From positions 442,534 through 506,533 of the forward strand of contig JALPQD010000412.1 of the NCBI GenBank assembly GCA_023101885.1: a stretch of DNA of 64,000 nt. Direction: 5' to 3'. The stretch's first letter is position 1. Every line of letters starts with the position of its first letter. The notes under the pieces were generated by a model that worked only from the letters and a program-made list of their open reading frames with translations, had not been told where the DNA came from and searched no databases. Both the position numbers and the translations under genes were made by a program. Shown here piece after piece: positions 10,796 through 21,147 of this stretch. The stretch comes from Typhlomys cinereus. Its lineage: Eukaryota > Chordata > Mammalia > Rodentia > Platacanthomyidae.

Positions 10796-11226
10796 GTTTG
10801 GCACCAATATGAAAGACTGGAAGAATTCTCTATACTGGTCACTGTTCTCCAGTTACACTGGCAAACTGCTTCGCAGGGCTGTTTTTATTTCGTGGACAAT
10901 GCAGTACTACTTTTGTTTTCTGAACAGACATGATGGCAAAACTTACCGTCACACTTTGACATTATTCATTATAAAGTGTAGCGCACGGTGAGAGAACTGA
11001 GTGATTTGGGGGCGGGGGACAGAATAACTTTTTACTGCCCCAGGAAATGGTACCTCTAGAAGGGTGAGTTTAGGGCTGGGTGTGGAGATTCACACCTGTC
11101 ATCCCGGCACAGACAGGAGGAGTTCCTGGTCAGCCAGGGCTATATAGCAAGACTTGTCTCAAGACAGACAGAAAGACAGACAGACAGACAGACAGCGCTT
11201 AATGAGGATCTCTATGGCTTCCTTAG
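10796..11226 (+). other. ACOXL: Short ACOXL intron between exons d and e
   Basis: This 431-nt intron has unique sequence to about 11068, then a partial B1-like SINE (11069-11161) and a (CAGA)n tract (11161-11197). The final 29 nt before the exon carry the acceptor, with only a short pyrimidine stretch (GGCTTCCTTAG) and a candidate branch region at CTTAATG (about 11200). Confidence 0.85.
11069..11197 (+). repeat. Partial B1-like SINE with (CAGA)n tail
   Basis: 'agggctgggtgtggagattc' to 'agacttgtctcaagacagac' is a sense-strand B1-type head and 3' end with an internal deletion, since it is only about 93 nt. The tail has become an (AGAC)n tetranucleotide array. It ends about 30 nt upstream of the exon at 11227. 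Confidence 0.75.
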
Positions 11227-11313
11227 GGCCACACTGCTTCATCGTTCCCATCCGGGATGAAAATGGAACATTGTACCCAGGCGTGACAGCTATTGATATG
11301 ATGTATAAAGAAG
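11227..11313 (+). CDS. ACOXL: ACOXL exon e (29 codons counting split glycines)
   Basis: It encodes [20 protein letters not shown] then TAIDMMYKE, with split glycine codons at both borders. The acceptor is 'gcttccttag' and the donor AAG|GTGAGT. It corresponds to ACOX1 [20 protein letters not shown] followed by ITVGDIGPK. The HxFIVPIR strand and the PG turn are conserved, but the canonical GDIGPK loop is replaced by AIDMMYKE, a recognised ACOXL peculiarity. Phase is 1 in and 1 out. The exon sits just downstream of a SINE and tetranucleotide array. Confidence 0.95.
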
Positions 11314-12064
11314 GTGAGTTCTCAGGCAACCTCTCTTTTGCTGATCTCCAACCCAACCAAATTAATCTCAAAGTAACCCGGAAGTAACCCAGACTCCACT
11401 TAGGAAGATTCCTTTCTCTTGCTTGAATTTCCTAGTGAAGAGGCAGTTCTGTCCCCCCCCAACACACCCCTTACTTCTCTTCTAAGACTCTGGGGATCTC
11501 AGAGGACAGGCTGCAATACAGCTCTGCAGTGCCACTTCGACCCCAGGGTGATATTTGTGTTCAGAGAGTCCTTGATGATACTATGAAGATAGACCCAGGG
11601 CTTTAGTCTATCGTCCCTGTAGCTGGGGCTTGAATAGCAGCAATCCGTCACCTCACAGTTAATGGGCCCAGAGGCCAGAGGTGAAGGGACCAGCAAGGTT
11701 GGCTCCTCCTGAGTGTGGCTGAGTAAAACTCTGGTCCAGGACTGTTGTCTTGGCTTGTGAATGTCAAGACCTGAACATGGCGATCTCTCTGGGTTCACCT
11801 TCTCATAAGGACTTTAGTCACTTATAGGGCTGCATTAATGGCTGCATTTAAACTTGATTGCTGCTGTAAAAACTCTGCCTCCAAACAATAAAGTCGCATT
11901 GACAAGTAAGAAGTTAGGGCTTCAACTTATGAATGGAAGCTGCGTTACAATTCATCTCATAGCGCTCAGTAAGACTAGACTTGGCCAAGTTCAAGCCAAG
12001 CCAAAGAAAAGAATCTGGGAGGGTGGGAGAAGAGAAAGAGGAGAAAAGGAGAGGAGAGGAGATG

Positions 12065-12108
<44 letters not shown>

Positions 12109-12126
12109 CAGAGAGAGACAGAGACA

Positions 12127-12190
<64 letters not shown>

Positions 12191-12873
12191 ACACTGTTCC
12201 CTGCACAGCGGAGGACAGAGCCTCATCCTACACTGCGGCAGCCCTAGGCTGGGAGGCAGGTAGGTTTTTAAGAGTTCGAAAATGTATCTTCTAGGGATGA
12301 CTGGGGTCCTAGTTAGCCGTGTCCCTGAAAGCGCCTCGCTTGTCAAGTTCTGAGAGGGACAGTCCAATGCTTATGAAGTTGTGCCAGATGTTTAAAACAT
12401 TGGCAGCTGTCGAAAGTCTGCTTCAGTTTCCTGGTCGGCTCTGAAGTGCAAGTGTGTCCTTGTCAAGGGGTGATGTGCTAAATAAAACTTTTTGAAAGCA
12501 GCATCTCCTGCGCATGCTGGATCTCCTCAAGTCACCATGAAAAAGAAGTAGGTCCCAGACTTTCGCCCCACAGCCGTCCTTGAGGAAGCGAGTCTGGGGA
12601 GGACAACAACCGGCCCCGTGTGATCTTTTACTCTCACTAATTCTTCCTGTGTTCCAGGAGGAAAATGCAGAGAAAGGGAGGGGGAGAAATGTGAGCATCC
12701 TTGAGAGACGAGGCTGGCTTTCCTGCTTTCTCTCTTTCTTCGGCTTTGCATTCTTTCTGCTGCTTGGAATCCTGGCCTTTTAATTCTAGACACTGCTGGG
12801 AAGGGAGATGGGCCTGCACCAAACCGGAGTACAAACAAGCCCACCTCACCGCCCACCAATTCTGTTTCTTCAG
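11314..12873 (+). other. ACOXL: ACOXL intron between exons e and f
   Basis: Mostly unique sequence with one conspicuous purine tract (GA/CAGAGA)n at about 12066-12187. No further exon or SINE recognised. Confidence 0.75.
12066..12187. repeat. (GA)n / GAGACA purine microsatellite
   Basis: About 120 nt of GA repeats with interspersed GACA units, pure purine apart from the C. On the other strand it is a CT-rich tract. It is preceded by a purine-rich lead-in from 12015. Confidence 0.95.
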
Positions 12874-12946
12874 GTCTGAATGGTGTGGATAATGGCATTT
12901 TGATATTCGACAAAGTTCGGATTCCAAGAGAGAACCTGCTGGACAA
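12874..12946 (+). CDS. ACOXL: ACOXL exon f (73 nt, VRIPRENLL motif)
   Basis: It encodes [20 protein letters not shown] then LLD, preceded by a split glycine and ending with two bases of lysine. The acceptor is 'tttcttcag' and the donor CAA|GTGAGT. The ...DNG-x(6)-H/K-x-R-I-P-R-E-N-x-L segment is a hallmark of acyl-CoA oxidases (ACOX1 has [20 protein letters not shown]), forming the end of the beta-domain before the C-terminal helices. Frame is preserved into the exon at 17137 (AA + G TTT). Confidence 0.96.
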
Positions 12947-13727
12947 GTGAGTCGCCTTTTCCTTTAAGATGGTGCAGACGGTTTACTTGTTCCTTAAGCT
13001 AAGGTCCTGATTTTGGCTCTTAGACCTTCATCCAACTATCTCAAGAGTTTATTGACAATTAAATGGAAAAGATAAAATAAATAGAAAATCAATTCAAATG
13101 ACTAACATGCTGTCACCCAAGTATGATTGCTACACTTTCCATATACCTCTCTTTACCCTTTTATCCATGTCAATATGTCTAAAAAGAGAGCTTTACATTG
13201 GAATTTTACTAGACAAGACACACTAAAAGATGCTGTTTTTCTAGAACTTGCAGTTTCCATTCAGGATTATGTATCAAGTGTTTTCCTGCAGCAATAAACA
13301 CATAGGTCTCATCATCTTTGTAGCACCATCACAGTCTATCTCTCATCATCTTTGTAGCACCATTGCAGTCTATCGAGTAAATGATTTATAGATTTTGAAA
13401 CAAGCCTCTTATGCTTGGATAATTAGTTTACTTGCTTTTTACTATTAAGAACTGATGAGTGTTATTGCCTCCTTTGTAGGCGGCAAAAGTTTAAGTATCA
13501 TTGTTCAGCAGGGAAGGTTGTTAAAACCACTACCACCTGAGGCATCATTTCTAGGTGGTCAAAGTGAGGTCAAAGGGGAGGTCAAGGAAATTCAATAGCA
13601 AGATGAATTCTCAGGTGTGGTCCAGGACTCAAGGTCCAGGTTAATGAATCTGTTTTGTGGAGGCTCAGAAACACCAACTCTTTTAGTGACTTGCAGTGTT
13701 GCATGTATATTATAAAAACCCTGAGCT

Positions 13728-13955
13728 TCATGTTGGAGAGATGTGTTGGGGATTAAGACTCTGTCTTGCAAGCAGAGCTGGGATCCCAGATCCCATGTGA
13801 AAAAATGCCAAGCGGAAGTGGTGATGATTAGCATTTCCAGCCCTGATGAGTGGAGCTGGGGAAACCCCAGAGCGAAGCAAGGGGGAGGTAGAAACAATCC
13901 AGGATGATTCCTGAAGTCACCCTTGGTCCTTCACAGAGACATATAGTGCCCTCTG

Positions 13956-13987
<32 letters not shown>

Positions 13988-14020
13988 TAAAGAAACATTA
14001 AAAATAAAACAAAACAAAAC
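13728..14020 (+). mobile_element. Older B2-like SINE, family B copy 2 (sense)
   Basis: The head 'tgttggagagatgtgttggg' is followed by 'aagactctgtcttgcaagca', a body ending in 'agtgccctctgacacacaca', (CA)n and an A-rich tail. The flanks 'aaaaaccctgagc' before and a near-identical 'aaaaacccctgagc' after suggest a slightly diverged target-site duplication. Confidence 0.8.
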
Positions 14021-15102
14021 AAAAACCCCTGAGCCTCAGTCATATTCAAGTCTCTGACAGAACTGGCAATCAGACTGTAAATAGACTATTGGCTTAATTT
14101 TCTTGCCTGGCTGTGGATTTTCCATGAACAATTTGTTTCTCTTTATTCCTTATAGCAGGTTCTTGTCAGCAGGTAAATGTGGCAGGCAGGAGACATATAA
14201 CAAACAAACAACCCCCTCAAAAAAACTTAGAGGGGACCACATTTTCTTTGCCACCCCTCATGTGAACTGAACAGGAAGAACAAAAGCGTCTTCACAGTCA
14301 TTCTGGAGAATCTCACTGCCCCAGGCCCCTCAGTAACCAGGAGTGTCCATGAAGGCTGGTCTGAGGCCCATCAGCCCTCGCCAGAGGAGTCCACTCATTC
14401 CCCAGGCAGAGATGGTCAGCGCCACTTGATGTGAAGGAAGAAGAAGTAAAGTCATAGATAGCCAGTTCCCCATATTCCATCAGACCAATCAGATGCTACT
14501 GGCTGGTCCACCCTCTCGAAGAGACTGGACCAAACAAGATTTGATTTTACCATTTTTTCATTACCATCTTATCTGCTCCCCCACACTATGAAATAACAGT
14601 GGCAACATGGGGGCTTTGAGGCTTCAGGGAGGAACTCCATTTTGGGGAGTCTTGGCTCGTCACTTGACCAAAAGTGGACCAATAAATAGATGTAAGGATT
14701 CAATGCAATCCCTACCAGAATCTCAACTGCCCTTTGCTTTGGGTAGAACTAAGGAAACTCATCCGAATATTGAAATGTGAGAAATCCAGAATAACCAAAA
14801 CCATGTGGATAAGGAACATAGAGGGAAGGGTCACACTTGGTACCTGAAAGCTTATTGCAAAGCCGTAGTCATCGAAACTGTGCAGCATTAGTGTAAGGGT
14901 ACACACATGACAAAGGACTAGGATGGTCTACAAAGCAATTTTGGCAGTGGTGAAAATGGCTTCACAGATTTGGAAAAGTTTGACGTTTATCAAATGACTG
15001 AATATTTCTAGTCAAGATATATAGACAGCATTGCCTGTACATATTTTCATTACCAATGAAAATTCATACCTACGCAGAACTCAAACACAAATGTTCACAG
15101 CA

Positions 15103-15459
15103 TGTTATGGTTTGAAATGTGACCCCCACAGTCTCATGTGTTTGGCAAGGTCATGGCACCTTGAGAGGTGGAGCCTTGCTGGAGGAAGGCAGTCACAAGG
15201 GGTGGGCCTTGAGGTGGATTAGTCCCACCCTACCTCCAGGAGAAGTCTGCCTTTGCAGCAAGCAGTCTGCAGCTCTCAGCTTCCAAGATGTCTGTGGTGA
15301 CTTAGTCTCCTCCAGCTTTGGCCAGCCAGCCATGCCGCCTCTGCTTTGAGAGACTGTCCCTTCCCTCTGGAACCGTAAGCTGAATAAACCTCCCTTTCTC
15401 CCTTAAGTTGATTGACTTTGGGTGCTCTCTCACAGCAATAGTTAGGAGTAACTGCTACA
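15103..15459 (+). mobile_element. Solo MaLR-type LTR (sense)
   Basis: It begins TGTTATGGTTTGAAATGTGA and ends near GTAACTGCTACAC, about 357 nt. It contains an AATAAA polyadenylation signal in 'gctgaataaacctccctttc' followed by a short U5. This is the ERVL-MaLR layout (THE1/MST-like start, AATAAA in R). No internal retroviral sequence adjoins it. Confidence 0.75.
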
Positions 15460-15612
15460 CAGCCTAATTATTATTCACAATATCTAAACAGTAGAAACAG
15501 TCCTAATGTCCACCAACTGATGAATGCTGAAAAAAACCTGGTATATCTACTTAGTGAAATTAATCTTTAAAATGCTCAATGAAAGAAGTCAGGCACAAGA
15601 ACCACATATTTT

Positions 15613-16068
15613 CTTTTTAATTAATTAATTAATTAATTTTTTTAAGGGACAAAGGGGAGATTTATTCAGCCTAAGGTTCCAAAAGGGAGATACATTAAAT
15701 TATGGTGGAAAAGGCATGGTTGTCTGGCAGAAGTCGGAGGCAGCTTACTAAGTCATGCCCATCATGGAGGTCGAGAGCTGCTGCAAACTGCAGGTGCAAG
15801 AACAGAGTCACTAGCTGAAGCAGGGTGGGGCTAACCAACCTCAAGGCCCACCTCTTGTACTGCCTTCCTCCAGCAAGGTTCCACCTCCTAAAGGTGCCAT
15901 GACCTTCCCAAATACTAAAGCTTCAAAAACATGAGTCTGTGGGAGAAACTCACATCTGAAATCATGATACCAGGTGAGCACTCTGCCCACTAAACTTTTT
16001 CTAAGTTGCTCTCTCTCTTACCCCCTTATTTATTTGTTTTATTTATTCAATTGTGCATGTGTGCGCGT

Positions 16069-16118
<50 letters not shown>

Positions 16119-16320
16119 AGAACCACGGGCGAATTCGGGAACCGCCTCCACCTCCTCCTTGTTTACTCTGCCCCAGGATTCACAGGCTCCGCCCTACCAG
16201 GACCAGAAAGGCAGGCCGCCCCCGCTTCCGCCCGGCGTCTATACGTGGAGTCTAGGATCCGAACTCAGGACCTTCCGCCTGCAAGGCAGAGGCTTAACCC
16301 CTGAGCCACCTCTCCAGCCC
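15613..16320 (-). mobile_element. SINE-LTR chimeric retrocopy in one target-site duplication
   Basis: The direct repeat CAAGAACCACATATTTT occurs at 15596-15612 and again at 16321-16337, enclosing a single unit. Read on the minus strand it starts exactly with a family A SINE head (from 16320), continues past the SINE (TG)n and A/T tail (about 16020) through about 60 nt of other sequence, and then runs through a MaLR-type LTR (about 15960-15640). It stops shortly after the LTR AATAAA signal in an A/T-rich tail (15613-15640). Compared with the solo LTR at 15103, the U5 part is missing. The simplest reading is one L1-mediated retrotransposition of a read-through transcript. Confidence 0.75.
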
Positions 16321-16656
16321 CAAGAACCACATATTTTAATAAGATCCTGCTTATGCAAAATATCAAGAATTGATCAGTTCATAAAGATATATAAAGTCAA
16401 TTGGGAGTTACTAGGACTGAGAGGAGTACGTGGAGTGACTGGTAAAGTGTGGGGTTTCTTTTCGGGGATGATGAAATATTTCGGTGATGGTCAAACAATT
16501 TGGTGAATGCGCTAAAAACCACTGAATCCAACACCTTAAGCAAGTGAATTATGTTTCATAATCTCTGCTTTGGGTTAGATGACGGTGGTCCTCATACCAT
16601 TCTTGGGTGCCACTGCTGAGTCTTAGGTTGGTGGTGGTAAAAAAAATTCTGTCGTG

Positions 16657-16951
16657 GGCTGGAGAGGTGGCTCAGGGGTTAAGCCTCCGCCTTGCAGGCG
16701 GAAGGTCCCGAGTTCGGATCCCAGATCCCACGTATAGACGCCAGGCGGAGGCGGGGGCGGCCTGCGCTTCTGGTCCTGGTAGGGCGGAGCCTGTGAATCC
16801 CGGGGCAGAAGGAGGTGGAGGCGTCCATGGTGGTTCGCGAATTCGTCCGTGGTTCTACACACACATACACACACACACAGACAAGCGCGCGCACATACAC
16901 ACAGTTGAATAAATAATAATAATAATAAAAAAAATTTAAAAAAAAAATTTA
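16657..16951 (+). mobile_element. B2-like SINE, family A copy 3 (sense)
   Basis: The complete element runs from the GGCTGGAGAGGTGGCTCAGG head to an A/T-rich tail. The duplication AAAAAAAATTCTGTCGTG is at 16639-16656 and 16952-16969. The A box TGGCTCAGGGG is intact. The perfect duplication indicates a recent insertion. Confidence 0.93.
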
Positions 16952-17136
16952 AAAAAAAATTCTGTCGTGACCTCTCCTAAGTCAAGCCTTTCTTAGCGTC
17001 CGTTGGAAACTTCCAGAATGCAGGCGCTGGTGTGTTCTTTTTGAGTTCACCTGGGAGCCACTTGACTCCATTTCCAGTGATGCCATGTCGGTTTTTGTGT
17101 TAAACCCACCTCACTTTTCCATTGTTTTCCTCACAG

Positions 17137-17269
17137 GTTTGGTTCCGTGGCTCCAGATGGACAGTACTATTCACCGATTAAGAGTAAGAGTGAAAGATTC
17201 AATGCAATGTTGGCAGGACTGACGCCTTCAAGATTAGCAGTGACTTTCCAAGCGATGGGAGTTATGAAG
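17137..17269 (+). CDS. ACOXL: ACOXL exon g (133 nt)
   Basis: It encodes [20 protein letters not shown] then [20 protein letters not shown] and GVMK, completing a split lysine at its start. The acceptor is 'tttcctcacag'. The donor AAG|GTAGTT has a poor +5 base. It matches the ACOX pattern FAQVxPDGTYV...K then a helix, but with the ACOXL-type core LTPSRLAV in place of ACOX1 FVRSFLVGEAARAL. Arginines that in the family help bind the CoA pyrophosphate or stabilise the dimer cannot be assigned from this exon alone. It is followed by a 35.4-kb intron. Confidence 0.96.
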
Positions 17270-17454
17270 GTAGTTGACTTTTTAAATAACTGACTTAAAT
17301 TGACTTTACTGCTTATTCTTTGTATGTTTCCAGAATGGGCAATAAAGTCAGAAGCTAAGATTCTCGAGCTATGATTGTACGATATGGCCAGAGATATTGA
17401 TTACACAGCAGGGAGATCCATTTCACTATACATTCAGAACGTGTCCACATTCTA

Positions 17455-17762
17455 CTTTTTTTTTGCGTGTGTGTGTGTGTGTGTGTATGAGTATGTATGT
17501 GTGTATGTGTGAATGTGTCAGAGGGCACTGTGTGTCCCTTTGAAGGACCAAAGAGTGATTTTTTTTGGAATCATCCTGGATTGCTTCTACCTCCTTTTTG
17601 CTTCAATTTGGGATTTCCCAGACTCTGCCCACCAGGGCTGGAAGTGCAGGCTGCCCTATCTCCACCTGGCATTTTTAATGTGGGACCTGGGATCCCATAT
17701 TAAACTCGGGACCTTCTGCTTGTGAGGCAGAATCTTAGCCCCTGAGCCATCTTTCCAGCCCC
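17455..17762 (-). mobile_element. Older B2-like SINE, family B copy 3
   Basis: The same order as the copy at 9860: a (TG)n stretch, 'tcagagggcactgtgtgtcc', 'gattgcttctacctcctttt', and on the far side 'gccatctttccagccccc' as the reversed head. It begins 186 nt downstream of the exon at 17137-17269. Confidence 0.8.
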
Positions 17763-18433
17763 CACATTCTTCTTGAGACAGCAGTCTGTCCATCTACATC
17801 ACAGCTGTGTACGGCTAAGCATGGCTGGAAGAGCAACGCGGTCACAGAGCGTGCGTCAGAAGCTGGCTTACTTCAGATGAGCGCATCTACTGGAGAGCAG
17901 TTAAGAGCCGACACATGTGGGTGAATGAAGGTCATGGTTTCTTGGCTTAGTTCGTCGGTGCATGTTGATGTACAATGTGCTGCATCACAGACTGAGTCCA
18001 TGAAGGTAGGGAAGCCATCACTGCCTTCCCTTTCCTCTTCCTCACACGCATTGCTTTGGAGAGAGCATAGAGAAGGGAAAGCCCTGGAAGGCTCCAGCTC
18101 TTCCCGTGGATCCCGTGGAGCTCTTCTGCTCTCTATGTCCTCTAGTCTCTGCATAAAGGAAAAGTCTACTTTCAGCTGGCTTGAGCTTAGTGGAACTGGA
18201 AGAAAAATGCAGCTTACCTAGGAGTATATTTGGGGGGCTTGAATCGGGTTTTCCAGCAAGAAAGAATAAATGCCCACCTGACTCCAGGTCTGTCCTTGGT
18301 CCATGGAAAACTGAATCACATGAAAATCCTTCACCTGTTTCTCCAGGGGCTGCCATGCCTCGCGGGCAGCCTGCCTTGACACCAGCTCTTCTGAGCGGGT
18401 GTCCTCTTGCTTACAGGTGTGGCTCTGCCACTG

Positions 18434-18436
<3 letters not shown>

Positions 18437-18488
<52 letters not shown>
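18437..18488. repeat. (CA)n microsatellite
   Basis: About 52 nt of pure CA repeats. No SINE body was recognised next to it. Confidence 0.95.
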
Positions 18489-18489
<1 letters not shown>

Positions 18490-18936
18490 CACATTCAGTA
18501 CTGAGCCCATGACCTTCCCTCGTCTATGTCCCCGTTCCCTTGCTTGTTTATAGTGTCTCTTGCATGGAACTAGGTGGGTGCTCAGTCTGAAGTCTCCCGT
18601 CAGGTCTGGCTTGGTTGGTCTCACAGCAGGGCTGTCTGATAGAAGAGGCCCCCGGAGAGCCTTTGGATGACCTTCATTCAGGTGCAAGGGAAACAGAAGA
18701 GCAGGGGTGGAAAACTCGTCCAGGGTTCTTGAGGCTGTAGCAGCAGTGTCTGGAAACCGTCTTCTCCGATCACGGTATCTGTCCAGCAGGACTGCTCAGT
18801 ACCACTGCTGCAGGAAGGCTGGAGGCTTAACAAGCACATGACGGTTAGCCGCTGACCTCTTGGAAACCCTGTGCTCTAGATAGGTGCTATGTGCGTTATG
18901 GTATTAAGGTGTCCACACCGTCTGTAACTGTTACTC

Positions 18937-19353
18937 TTAGCTATTGCTGTGAGAGAGCACCCAAAGTCAAACAACTTAAGGGAGAAAGGGAGATTTATTC
19001 GACTTACAGTTCCAGAGGGGAGATAGTTTTTCACGGCGGCAGTGACATGGCTGGTGACTGAAGTTGTAGGCAGGCTAAGTCACAGCAGACATCCATTAGG
19101 CTAGCGGGTGACGACTGAAGGCTGGAAGATTCCTGGAGAGTCTCTCTTCTTCTGTTCTGTGTTTCCTTTTATCTGGTCCACCACTGGGAGGTTCCAATAA
19201 GATCTATGGAGGTTCTGATGGGATGTAGGGCTGATCTTTGTATTATCCAGATAATCTCTCCAGGTGGTCTCAGTTGATCTTGTCAGGTGCCGTCTCAGCT
19301 GATCTTAGTTAATGCCAGGTGTGCCAAGTTGACACCCAGGATTAACTATCACA
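18937..19353 (-). mobile_element. MaLR-type LTR (antisense)
   Basis: It starts 'cttagctattgctgtgagag', continues 'agggagatttattcgactta' (a reversed AATAAA region) and ends 'gttgacacccaggattaact'. This is the antisense layout of an ERVL-MaLR LTR of roughly 415 nt. Confidence 0.6.
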
Positions 19354-19589
19354 CTATCAGAAATCATATTCGTCCACTGAAGTCTCTGTAGAGTTCTGGA
19401 GCAAGGTGCAGAGGCGTGTGGATAAGTTGAAATGGGAGGGTTCTGTCCATGAGACACTTGATTTTAAATATCACCAGTGTGGGGTGATATCTTTGAGAGA
19501 AAAGACAGATGGGGGAATTTTCTACACTAAGCATCCTTCCTGATGACTCTGAAGATCGGGGGGGGGGTCACATTTGGATTAATCCCAGT

Positions 19590-19980
19590 CGGGAAGTGTT
19601 TGGTTACTTTTCTCGTTGCTGTGACAGAAGAACTGACAAAATCAGCTGATGGAAGAAGGAAGCTCATTTTGGCTCGCAATTCCAGGGCATCACCACTCAT
19701 CGTGGTAGGGAAGTCGCGTAGGTAGGAACTGGAGGCGGCTGGTCACGTTGTAGTTAGAAAGCAGAGATCAGTGACCGTTGATCCCAGCTTGCTTTCTCCT
19801 TTTAATTCAGTCTGGGAAACCCAGTGCGTGGAATGGCACTGCGCACGTTTGCACCTGTGGAAAGGTACTGACCGCATTGCTTCTGTTAATCTAATCTCGA
19901 TAATCCCCCGCAGTCGTGCCCAGAGATTCCAAGTCCAATCAAGATGAAAAATCAAGATTACTCATCACAGGGTGAGCTCA
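19590..19980 (-). mobile_element. MaLR-type LTR (antisense), same group as 192-505
   Basis: It runs from 'ggttacttttctcgttgctg', through 'ctcattttggctcgcaattc' and 'ccttttaattcagtctggga', to 'gaaaaatcaagattactcat'. The same sequence blocks occur in the same order at 192-505. Confidence 0.6.
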
Positions 19981-20904
19981 TGGTTATCTCCTTCCAGGGC
20001 AGAACCCCAATGATCTAACTTCCTTTTGCTATGTCCCGCCCACCACGTATTCCACTACTTTCCAACAGTATCATGCTTTGAAACACAACATGTGAGTTTC
20101 TGGATAACAGTCAAGATCCAAGCTAGCGTCCAGGCCATGGGGAGGGGGATGGGGCACGGAGCCCCATAGGGATCAGCCCTCGTGCACTGCCATGTCCTGG
20201 CTGGATGGTGACCCAACGGCTGTGACCTTATTGCTGGCATCGCTGGCGAGGATGAGCTCAGTGTCCCTCTTAGCCGTTCTTCTCCCTCTATTTAGACTCA
20301 TGACATATGTTTCCCTGGCTGAAACCTAAGACCAACCTGTTCTCTCACTGATGAGTGGAAAAACGGATCTTTCTCTCTTGCGTGCATTCTTGATGTCTTA
20401 GGAAACTGTCGCTGCTGATCCCCACCGGGACATTTGCTCAAGGGCAAGCATGCCCAGTCTGTTTAAACTTCGTCCAGATGTCTTATTTTTCATGACTATC
20501 TCTCATTTTCACGGCATTCCTCGGTATGTTCAGATTTCTTTCAAAGGTTTGCTGCAATAGCCGTCTTCTACTTTGTGTCCAACATGCCGCGCTTAATTAA
20601 GCGATTAGCAAGAAAAGTAGGAAAAGGAAAGCTAGATGTTTGGTGCGGGTGTCAGGAGGGCTTACGAGACCTCTGCAGCCTTCTGAGGGCATCCGAGGAG
20701 CTGTTTCTCAAAGAGGAAGGAAGCAGGAGCTGTGAGTAGAGGCTGGAGAGACAGTGAAGGAAGGTCTGTGCATGCAGATAAATGCTTTAGCTTAAGATAA
20801 ACTGTCTTCTACCTTTGAAGGTGTCTCCTTAAGGGAGACTTTTAGGAGCTGTGTCTCATCCCTGCAATGCCTAATCTGGGATGGGGGAGGGTTGAAGAAT
20901 TTGC

Positions 20905-21147
20905 ATTTTGTTTTTTGGTGTGTGTGTGTGTGTGTGTAGAAAAAAGGACTTGAGTGTGGCCTGTGGAGGCCCAAGGATGACATCTGGAATCATCCTGGAT
21001 GGCTCCACCTACTTATTGCTCTGTTCTGGGGTTTCACAGGCTCCACCTTCCAGGGTCAGAACTGCAAACTGCTGCCTTATCTATCCAGCATTTTTATATG
21101 GGATCTGGAGATCCAAATTCAGGTCCTTTTGCTTATCTTCCAGCCCA
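20905..21147 (-). mobile_element. Older B2-like SINE, family B copy 4
   Basis: A short (TG)n at 20920-20938, then 'ggaatcatcctggatggctc', 'ggggtttcacaggctccacc' and a degraded head ending 'cttatcttccagccc'. More diverged than the other copies. Confidence 0.7.

Larger units (their letters stand above)
14680..16560 (+). mobile_element. Old L1 3' region (sense), interrupted by later insertions
   Basis: Pieces at 14690-15100, 15462-15612 and 16338-16560 read in order as the 3' part of an ancient mammalian L1. They run from 'gattcaatgcaatccctacc' (ORF2 end), through 'atgtccaccaactgatgaat' and 'gaaagaagtcaggcacaaga', to the 3' UTR 'aaaaaccactgaatccaaca'. They are separated by two younger insertions, giving relative ages. 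Confidence 0.75.
12947..17136 (+). other. ACOXL: ACOXL intron between exons f and g
   Basis: The intron holds a family B SINE (13728-14020), an old L1 3' portion in sense orientation (about 14680-16560) that is broken by a solo LTR (15103-15459) and by a SINE-LTR chimera (15613-16320), and a family A SINE (16657-16951). Unique sequence lies at 12947-13720 and 14021-14680. Confidence 0.8.

Noticed and set aside
11914..12367. Serine/leucine and arginine/glutamate repeat proteins
   Set aside because: They are translations of the (GA)n tract in different frames.
16657..16730. tRNA gene suggested by A and B box motifs
   Set aside because: The sequence is the tRNA-derived head of a SINE repeated six times, with a mismatch in the B box and no cloverleaf that I could complete.
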